In this document: in pieces, positions 14,857-20,694 of the stretch | How the letters are laid out: each line of letters begins with the position of its first letter | How positions within the stretch are numbered: the first letter of the stretch is position 1 | From: Butyricicoccus_A sp964387535 | GTDB lineage: Bacteria > Bacillota > Clostridia > Oscillospirales > Butyricicoccaceae | Length of the DNA: 20,694 bases | Reading direction: 5' to 3' | Assembly (NCBI GenBank): GCA_964387535.1 | Contig: CAYLXH010000023.1 | Coordinates: 1-20,694 of the forward strand | Program-made: the position numbers and the translations under genes | The notes under the pieces: model-generated | Database searches by the model: none | What the model was told of the DNA's origin: nothing | Seen by the model: the letters and a program-made list of their open reading frames with translations, nothing else

Positions 14857-15561
14857 TTACTCTTCAGAATACCCTCTTTTGTGGTAGCTTCTGTTAGAAG
14901 AACGCTGCGATCTGCCGCTGCCGCGCTCCATCGCTACGACAACACGGCGGTTCGGCTCCGTGCCGGTCGAATAGGTCGTGATACCATTGTAATCCTGCAG
15001 AGCAGCGTGAATAATGCGTCTCTCATACGGATTCATTGGCTCCAGCGTCATATTCTTGTGATATTTCAGCACCTTACCCGCCATCTTTCGGGCGAGACGC
15101 TGCAATGACTCCTCGCGCTTTGCGCGGTAGCCCTCGGTATCAATGGTCACACGGATATGTTCCTCCCGTCCGCGGTTGATGGACAGAGAGGTCAGATACT
15201 GGATGGCGTCCAGAGTATCGCCGCGGCGTCCAATCACGGCACCCATGTCTTCCCCGCGGATGTCAATCAAAAGCTGTCCTTCCGCGTCCTCTGTCAAAAA
15301 CGCTTCTCCCTGAATGCCCATCTTCTCCAACAGCCCATCAATGAACTTCTTTGCCTCCTGCGCCGGATTATGTGTGATTTCCTCATAAGAAATGCGCACA
15401 CTTGCCGGAACGGCGCCGATGCCAAACAGGCCTTTCTTTCCTTTTTCCAGAACTTCTCTGGAAACAATCTCATATTCCATGTCCTGCTGCTTGAGCGCTT
15501 CCTCGGCAAGATGGAATGCCTCTTCAATCGTCGCAGCCTGCTGTTCAATCGTTTTTGTCAT
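14857..15561 (-). CDS. jag: RNA-binding protein Jag / KhpB (SpoIIIJ-associated)
   Basis: A 234-residue cytoplasmic RNA-binding protein. An N-terminal Jag domain (about 3-55, with VLEKGKKGLFGIG) is followed by a linker, a KH domain (about 85-150) with the GxxG loop Gly111-Arg-Arg-Gly114, and an R3H domain (about 155-212) with PYERRIIHAALQD. The Arg/Ser/Gly-rich tail (GSGRSQRSSNRSYHKRG) may add unspecific RNA contacts. The family is encoded beside YidC and takes part in elongation and division control; in other Firmicutes KhpB pairs with KhpA. GGGAGGGGG precedes the ATG by about eight bases. It lies 18 bases after yidC. Confidence 0.95.
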   Translation of the reverse strand: MTKTIEQQAATIEEAFHLAEEALKQQDMEYEIVSREVLEKGKKGLFGIGAVPASVRISYEEITHNPAQEAKKFIDGLLEKMGIQGEAFLTEDAEGQLLIDIRGEDMGAVIGRRGDTLDAIQYLTSLSINRGREEHIRVTIDTEGYRAKREESLQRLARKMAGKVLKYHKNMTLEPMNPYERRIIHAALQDYNGITTYSTGTEPNRRVVVAMERGSGRSQRSSNRSYHKRGYSEE

Positions 15562-15579
15562 TCTGATATCCCCCTCCCT

Positions 15580-16599
15580 TTATTTTTTCTTCTGTGATTT
15601 CTTCTTCTTTTTCGATGCATTGGGGGACACTTCTCCCTTGCGCTCTACTTCACCGGCGGCAATGGCACGCTGCATCTCCGCGCGGTCCTGAATCTTCTTT
15701 TGATGAGCCTGCTCGCGCTCCCGGCGCTCCACCGTCTCCGCATCATCGTTAAACTTGCTGAATCGGAGAATAAACCAGGTTAGAACAACCTCTTGAACCA
15801 GTGTAAATACGTTGTTGACAATCCAGTAGGTACCCATGGAAGCCGGAAGGCTGAACGCAATCCAGATGGACATCAGCGGCATAATAATCAGCATGGTATT
15901 CATCGTGGATGCCATCTGCGTCTCCTGTGCCGTGCGGTTCGGATTCTGAACCTTCTGCATCTTCTGCATGACAATGGACGCCAACATGGAAGTCAGACCG
16001 GACAGAACCGGAATCAGCCACAGCGCATTGATCACATTCCACTGCGGAACTGCCGACAAATCCAGTCCAAAGAAATTAAAGTCAATGTTGACCAGGCCTT
16101 CTCCGGCGAACTGAGAAACCTTGTCCCAGTTCTCATGAACCATCTTGGCCAGTTCAATCTGTCCGTTGACCGCCTTGGTATCGTACACGGTGCCGAGTGC
16201 TCGTGCCACCTCGCTGATGGTCTCATCACTCAGACCCATCATAAAGGTCATCGGCTTGCGCACCGCATAGTACAGCGCCATCATAATCGGCAGAGTAATA
16301 AACGAAAGCAGACAGCCCGACATCGGGCTGACACCCTCTCGCTCATACAGCTTGGACATTTCTTCCTGCGCCTTCGCCTGGTTTTTGGCATAGCGTTTTT
16401 GAATAATCTGAGACTCCGCCTGAACCTTGCTCATCTTTTTCATGTTCTTTTTCTGATGATACATGAACGGCAGAAGAATCAGCTTTACAACAATGGTAAA
16501 AGCGATGACAGCGAGACCGTAATTCTGAATAAACGAATACAGCGCCATCAGGATCAGACCGAGCGGTCTGACAAAGATAATTCCGAAAATCTTTCCCAT
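15580..16599 (-). CDS. yidC: Membrane protein insertase YidC / OxaA / SpoIIIJ
   Basis: A 339-residue polytopic membrane protein that inserts and folds membrane proteins. There are five likely transmembrane helices (near 14-40, 90-112, 180-205, 225-245 and 255-278). A highly charged Lys-rich C-terminal tail ends SKKKKKSQKKK, as in ribosome-binding YidC homologues. No lipobox signal peptide is obvious; the N-terminus is MGKIFGIIF. The groove position normally occupied by Arg in the first core helix is Lys39 (FTIVVKLILLPF). ATG 16597-16599 has GGAGG five bases upstream; a TTG four codons earlier would be inside that ribosome site. An insert of about 45 residues between helices 2 and 3 (SDETISEVARALGT...) is polar. 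Confidence 0.94.
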   Translation of the reverse strand: MGKIFGIIFVRPLGLILMALYSFIQNYGLAVIAFTIVVKLILLPFMYHQKKNMKKMSKVQAESQIIQKRYAKNQAKAQEEMSKLYEREGVSPMSGCLLSFITLPIMMALYYAVRKPMTFMMGLSDETISEVARALGTVYDTKAVNGQIELAKMVHENWDKVSQFAGEGLVNIDFNFFGLDLSAVPQWNVINALWLIPVLSGLTSMLASIVMQKMQKVQNPNRTAQETQMASTMNTMLIIMPLMSIWIAFSLPASMGTYWIVNNVFTLVQEVVLTWFILRFSKFNDDAETVERREREQAHQKKIQDRAEMQRAIAAGEVERKGEVSPNASKKKKKSQKKK

Positions 16600-16627
16600 T
16601 AGTTCCTCCAACGGTTAGGGTAAATAG

Positions 16628-16840
16628 TTATGGCACGGGATCATAAGGATCGTGACGCGAAAACGGGTGGCAGCGCAGCAGACGCCGCACGGTAAGCCAA
16701 CCTCCCTTGAGCGCACCGTATTTTTCAATCGCCTCCATCGCATACTGCGAACAGGTCGGAATATACCGACAGGAAGGCGGGGTATACGGCGAAATATGGA
16801 CTCGATAGAATCGGATCACAGCGAGCATCAACCGTTTCAC
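16628..16840 (-). CDS. yidD: Membrane protein insertion efficiency factor YidD
   Basis: A 70-residue protein with an amphipathic N-terminus (MKRLMLAVIRFYRVHISPYTPP) and the family core SCRYIPTCSQYAMEAIEKYG followed by the Arg-rich part LLRCHPFSRHDPYDPVP. YidD supports YidC-dependent insertion at the inner membrane. It starts with GTG at 16838-16840, overlapping the rnpA stop by four bases (GTGA), with GGAG about 10 bases upstream. It lies between rnpA and yidC as in most bacteria. Confidence 0.95.
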   Translation of the reverse strand: MKRLMLAVIRFYRVHISPYTPPSCRYIPTCSQYAMEAIEKYGALKGGWLTVRRLLRCHPFSRHDPYDPVP

Positions 16841-17178
16841 GATCTGTTTTTCTCCAGCAGACCGATTTTTTCCGCACAGTATACAAATGCACGCTCCATC
16901 TCCTGATACGATGCTGTCACCGCGCGGCTGCGAACCACAATCACAACATCCATGTTGGGACGCAGCAGGGGGGCGTACTGACGATAAATTTCCCGGACGA
17001 CGCGGCGAAGCCGGTTGCGAACCACAGCGTTTCCCAGCTTGACCCCCGTCGTGATCCCAAGACGGCCCGGGCCAAAGCGGTTTCGCATCGTATAGACAAC
17101 CATGCAGTCTGACACTGCCGACCGTCCGCGGCTGTACAGCCGCCGAAAATCACGATTTTCCTTCAGCGTATGTTTCAT
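16837..17178 (-). CDS. rnpA: Ribonuclease P protein component
   Basis: A 113-residue basic protein that binds RnpB RNA and helps mature tRNA 5' ends. The start MKHTLKENRDFRRLYSRG and the signature GNAVVRNRLRRVVRE (the RNR motif) are diagnostic. ATG 17176-17178 has AAAGGA about eight bases upstream. The frame is open 17 codons further (MGLSCVFQGE...), which has no family resemblance, so it is excluded. It is followed by overlapping yidD. The 243-base spacing to rpmH is much longer than usual. Confidence 0.96.
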   Translation of the reverse strand: MKHTLKENRDFRRLYSRGRSAVSDCMVVYTMRNRFGPGRLGITTGVKLGNAVVRNRLRRVVREIYRQYAPLLRPNMDVVIVVRSRAVTASYQEMERAFVYCAEKIGLLEKNRS

Positions 17179-17421
17179 TGCGCGAATCCTTTTCCGTGTC
17201 TCTCCCTGGAAGACGCACGACAACCCCAATCTGTGCCCGCAGGGGCGGCGAACCTCTCCCCTCCGGCCTGATACGACGCCGGAGCCAGCGAAATCTCTTT
17301 GCGGCGGATTTCGCCCTACTCACATTGGCCGGCCGGGATCGCGATTCGTCCCGACATGATTGGTTTCCTTCAACAGGAAAACAGAAATGGACCGCGTGCG
17401 GCGGTCCATACTGTCTGCAAC
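17179..17421 (-). other. Structured rpmH-rnpA intergenic region
   Basis: This 243-base gap is GC-rich and full of dyads. There is one next to rpmH (see the terminator entry), then GCGAAATC/GATTTCGC (17288-17295 with 17307-17314) and CTCCGGC/GCCGGAG (17261-17267 with 17278-17284). I see no gene with a proper ribosome site and no good sigma-A promoter for rnpA. It may be a long 5' leader or an unannotated RNA. Confidence 0.5.
17365..17409 (-). terminator. Probable terminator or attenuator after rpmH
   Basis: ATGGACCG (17387-17394) pairs with CGGTCCAT (17402-17409) around a seven-base loop, 12 bases after the rpmH stop. On the minus strand the following bases are TTCTGTTTTCC, a broken T-run. 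It could end most rpmH transcripts while allowing some read-through to rnpA. Confidence 0.6.
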
Positions 17422-17556
17422 TTACAGGCTCAGGCGAGCTCTGCCGCGGGAACGGCGACGAGCAAGAACCTTTCTGCCATTGGCAGTAGCCATTCTCTTG
17501 CGGAAGCCATGCACCTTGCTGCGCTGGCGCTTTTTCGGCTGATACGTTCTCAACAT
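17422..17556 (-). CDS. rpmH: 50S ribosomal protein L34
   Basis: A 44-residue, very basic protein starting MLRTYQPKKRQRSKVHGFRKRM and ending RGRARLSL. Both length and sequence are typical of L34, a late-assembling protein of the large ribosomal subunit. ATG 17554-17556 has GGAGGT about nine bases upstream; longer in-frame starts are not needed. It is divergent from dnaA, the classic arrangement at bacterial origins. It has its own promoter and probably its own terminator. Confidence 0.98.
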   Translation of the reverse strand: MLRTYQPKKRQRSKVHGFRKRMATANGRKVLARRRSRGRARLSL

Positions 17557-17680
17557 AGCGGCTGCACCTCCATTATACAAAATTTCAATTCGTGCGGGCA
17601 CCGGCACAGGTCCGAATCATCGGGCAAATGCCGCTGCCTGTCCGACTGCACCATACATACTGCGCGAATGTACAAAATAC

Positions 17681-17710
17681 ATTATAAACGGGGAAAAGCG
17701 TGGTTGTCAA
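17681..17710 (-). promoter_or_regulatory. rpmH promoter
   Basis: On the minus strand TTGACA (17705-17710) and TATAAT (17681-17686) are both perfect hexamers spaced by 18 bases. The implied leader of roughly 118 nt before rpmH is GC-rich and could fold. Confidence 0.85.
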
Positions 17711-17792
17711 CTGAAATTTTGAAGATATTCCACGTTTTTGACCATTCTTTGCCCTGTTTTTCGCATTTTCTCCCACTTTCCCGTCCTTAGAT

Positions 17793-17813
17793 TGTGGATA
17801 ACCCTGTGGACAA
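17793..17813 (-). promoter_or_regulatory. Tandem DnaA boxes upstream of dnaA
   Basis: TGTGGATAA (17793-17801) is a perfect TTATCCACA box on the minus strand. TGTGGACAA (17805-17813) differs at one position. They begin 12 bases apart and lie just upstream of the dnaA promoter, the usual place for DnaA autoregulation and for the upstream half of a bipartite origin. Confidence 0.85.
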
Positions 17814-17814
17814 A

Positions 17815-17842
17815 TTGTTGTTTTGGTGCTAATATATAGTAT
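17815..17842 (+). promoter_or_regulatory. Probable dnaA promoter
   Basis: TTGTTG (17815-17820) and TAGTAT (17837-17842) are spaced by 16 bases; TATAGT at 17835-17840 is an alternative -10. Neither is close to consensus, so the exact promoter is uncertain. It directly follows the two DnaA boxes. Confidence 0.45.
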
Positions 17843-17847
17843 GACTC

Positions 17848-17866
17848 TCTGTCGTTATCCGACAGA
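17848..17866 (+). other. Hairpin in the dnaA leader
   Basis: TCTGTCG (17848-17854) pairs perfectly with CGACAGA (17860-17866) around a TTATC loop. It would form at the very 5' end of the dnaA mRNA. No T-run follows, so it looks like an mRNA-stabilising or regulatory stem, not a terminator. Confidence 0.5.
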
Positions 17867-17926
17867 ACAGAGATCTCGGCGCACATCATACCGCCGACAT
17901 ATTACGAAAAAAGGGGCAACGACGAT

Positions 17927-19210
<1,284 letters not shown>

Positions 19211-19384
19211 TCTGACTGAATAATTATGCATCATCCATTCAAACCCCAACAATTTTTCCCGTCAAACTCTACCAAATTCTCTCCACAACCCTCTGTGTAC
19301 TGTGAATGCGGTTCTGTGGAAAAGTAAAATCTCCCTGCGTTCCCAAAAACTATCCCCACTTTGTCCACAATCTGCTGAGGACAA

Positions 19385-19420
19385 GCAAACCGCCGCACCA
19401 CGGGCGTTTGCTTCTCTTTT
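19385..19420 (+). terminator. Possible dnaA terminator inside oriC
   Basis: GCAAA plus CGCC (19385-19394, with one bulged C) pairs with GGCGTTTGC (19403-19411). The following bases are TTCTCTTTT. The stem is GC-rich, but the T-run is broken by C residues and merges with the next DnaA box. Confidence 0.5.
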
Positions 19421-19437
19421 CCACAGTTTCCAGTCCA

Positions 19438-19452
19438 CTACTACTATTACTA
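19438..19452 (-). promoter_or_regulatory. DnaA-trio array of the origin unwinding site
   Basis: The plus strand reads CTACTACTATTACTA. The complementary strand read 3' to 5' gives GAT-GAT-GAT-AAT-GAT, five DnaA-trios, starting 13 bases after the end of DnaA box 19417-19425. DnaA-trios guide a DnaA filament onto one strand at melting. Confidence 0.8.
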
Positions 19453-19585
19453 AATAATCTAATCTATTATAGAATAAGAAGCTGTCTGATCAACCCACCC
19501 GATACTCCCACTCTGTGGAAGCACCTCTCGCTATCAGGTCAGACGTCCTACAACCAACCACTCTCATCATACAAGGAGGAGTATC

Positions 19586-20694
19586 ATGCAGTTCTCATGT
19601 GAAAAATCAATTCTTCAGGAAGCAATCACCACCGCTTCCCGCGCCGTCAGCAGCAAAAGCCCGATCGCACTGCTCGAAGGTCTGCTGATTACCGCAGATA
19701 CTGCAATCAGCTTGTGCGGCTACAACATGTCAATGGGAATTCGCGTTACCATCGGCGCTCAGGTCACAGAACCCGGCTCTGCCGTGCTCAATGCCCGTCT
19801 GTTCGGCGATATCATCCGTAAGCTGCCGGACGATATCATTTATGTCGAGACCAATGAGTCTCTGCTCACCACCATCCGATGCGGCAAAACCGTATTCAAT
19901 CTGGTGGCATCCGAAGCACGGGACTTCCCGCAGCTGCCGGACGTTAACACAGAAGATGATCCTATCATTTTGCCGCAAAAAACACTGAAATCTATGATTT
20001 CACAGACGATTTTTGCTGTTTCAGACAATGAAAGCAAGCCAATTCACACAGGCTGTCTGTTCGAGGCAGAGGGCGAACAGCTTAACGTCGTCGCAGTAGA
20101 CGGTTATCGACTGTCCGTCCGACGGGAAGCACTGCCAACCCCGTGCGCACAGCTGAAAAAATTTGTCGTTCCCGGCCCGGCACTACGGGAAGTCGAACGA
20201 ATTCTGTCAGAAACCGACCACACCGTAGAGATATACCCGGATGAACGCCATATTTTATTCCGGATTGACGACACCATTCTGATCACACGTCTGATTGAAG
20301 GAGAATTTTTGAACTATCAGGCGGCAATTCCGACGTCCTTTACCGCGACTGTTCAGGCAGACGTCAGAAGTCTGATCACGTCCATTGAGCGCGTATCGCT
20401 CATCGTCTCGGAAAAGCTGAAAAATCCGGTCCGCATGAAATTTGACGGCTCCCTGCTGCAGCTTAGCTGCATCACCGCCATCGGAAAGTCGTATGACGAA
20501 TGCACCTATGAGGGCACAGTGGATAATTTGGAGATCGGATTCAACAATCGCTATCTGCTGGATGCGCTGCGCGCCTGCCCAGACGGAACGGTGCAGATGT
20601 CCCTCAAGGGAAGTCTGAATCCCATCGTATTTACCCCGCAAGAGGGGGATGCATTCACCTATCTGGTGCTGCCGGTGCGCCTGAAGGCGGAATG
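19586..20694 (+). CDS. dnaN: DNA polymerase III sliding clamp, beta subunit (complete except possibly the last base of the stop)
   Basis: An open frame of 369 codons from ATG 19586, with AAGGAGGA ending about five bases before it, to the window edge. The start MQFSCEKSILQEAITTASRAV, the region VAVDGYRLSVRRE and the ending YLVLPVRLKAE are typical of the beta clamp, which rings DNA and tethers polymerase III. The last two bases are TG, so one more base A would close the gene exactly where the family normally ends; the protein is probably complete. It lies directly after the origin region. I found no strong separate promoter: TAGAAT at 19470-19475 lies in the AT-rich region with a poor -35. Confidence 0.97.
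   Translation, partial: MQFSCEKSILQEAITTASRAVSSKSPIALLEGLLITADTAISLCGYNMSMGIRVTIGAQVTEPGSAVLNARLFGDIIRKLPDDIIYVETNESLLTTIRCGKTVFNLVASEARDFPQLPDVNTEDDPIILPQKTLKSMISQTIFAVSDNESKPIHTGCLFEAEGEQLNVVAVDGYRLSVRREALPTPCAQLKKFVVPGPALREVERILSETDHTVEIYPDERHILFRIDDTILITRLIEGEFLNYQAAIPTSFTATVQADVRSLITSIERVSLIVSEKLKNPVRMKFDGSLLQLSCITAIGKSYDECTYEGTVDNLEIGFNNRYLLDALRACPDGTVQMSLKGSLNPIVFTPQEGDAFTYLVLPVRLKAE

Larger units (their letters stand above)
17557..17926. other. Divergent rpmH/dnaA control region
   Basis: This 370-base non-coding region holds the rpmH promoter and its leader of about 120 nt, two DnaA boxes, the dnaA promoter region and a short hairpin in the dnaA leader. No small gene is seen. Confidence 0.7.
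19211..19585. other. oriC: Probable oriC in the dnaA-dnaN gap
   Basis: This 375-base non-coding region contains several one-mismatch DnaA boxes (TGTGGAAAA 19315-19323, TTGTCCACA 19361-19369, TTTTCCACA 19417-19425). Then come a GC-containing spacer, a run of DnaA-trios and the AT-rich stretch 19443-19480. This is the same order as the Bacillus subtilis basal unwinding system, placing the duplex-opening site here. No gene is present. Confidence 0.85.

Noticed and set aside
16832..16847. parS-like half site (GTTTCACGATC) at the yidD start
   Set aside because: Only one half of the palindrome matches; the right arm is different, and it is coding sequence.
19447..19475. dnaN promoter in the AT-rich part of oriC
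   Set aside because: TAGAAT is acceptable, but the -35 (TTACTA) is poor and is part of the DnaA-trio run; not called as a promoter.

Overview
This window looks like the chromosomal replication-origin neighbourhood of a butyrate-type, probably spore-forming member of the Firmicutes class Clostridia (an Oscillospiraceae/Butyricicoccaceae-like genome is my inference; species cannot be read from the sequence). The support is the gene order mnmG / mnmE-jag-yidC-yidD-rnpA-rpmH // dnaA-dnaN, the neighbouring soj/spo0J (parA/parB) pair with perfect Spo0J-type parS palindromes, a butyryl-CoA dehydrogenase-like gene, and a SleC-like cortex-lytic enzyme.

Layout, left to right. (1) 1-604: N-terminal two thirds or less of an acyl/butyryl-CoA dehydrogenase on the minus strand, with a near-consensus promoter. 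(2) 927-2837: glutamine-dependent NAD+ synthetase, minus strand. (3) A gap with a parS site and a terminator, then 3019-4512: a membrane-anchored NodB/CE4 polysaccharide deacetylase, minus strand. (4) 4803-6537: two overlapping plus-strand genes that together resemble a SleC spore cortex-lytic protein split into its N-terminal region and its SpoIID plus peptidoglycan-binding part. (5) 6672-10252: minus-strand cluster parA-parB-coiled-coil membrane protein-serS, closed by a strong terminator. (6) 10253-10523: parA promoter, three parS sites and the terminator of the preceding operon. (7) 10524-13104: rsmG and mnmG, minus strand. (8) 13105-13450: a non-coding gap with a striking symmetric array of DnaA-box-like sequences. 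(9) 13451-17556: mnmE, jag, yidC, yidD, rnpA and rpmH on the minus strand. (10) 17557-17926: divergent rpmH/dnaA control region with DnaA boxes. (11) dnaA, then the dnaA-dnaN gap, which has DnaA boxes, a run of DnaA-trios and an AT-rich stretch (the probable oriC unwinding site), then dnaN to the window end.

The genes work together as a replication, segregation and growth unit: DnaA and DnaN start and run replication, ParA/ParB load on the nearby parS sites to segregate the new origins, and the minus-strand genes encode ribosomal, tRNA-modification, RNase P and membrane-insertion functions. Nearly all genes point away from the dnaA region, so they are co-directional with the replication forks expected from it. 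The split SleC-like pair is the only exception. I saw no rRNA, tRNA, CRISPR array, insertion sequence or prophage. The parts least explained by standard annotation are the 12-bp-pitched DnaA-box dyad upstream of mnmG, the split cortex-lytic gene, the structured rpmH-rnpA gap and the uncharacterised coiled-coil gene inside the parAB operon.
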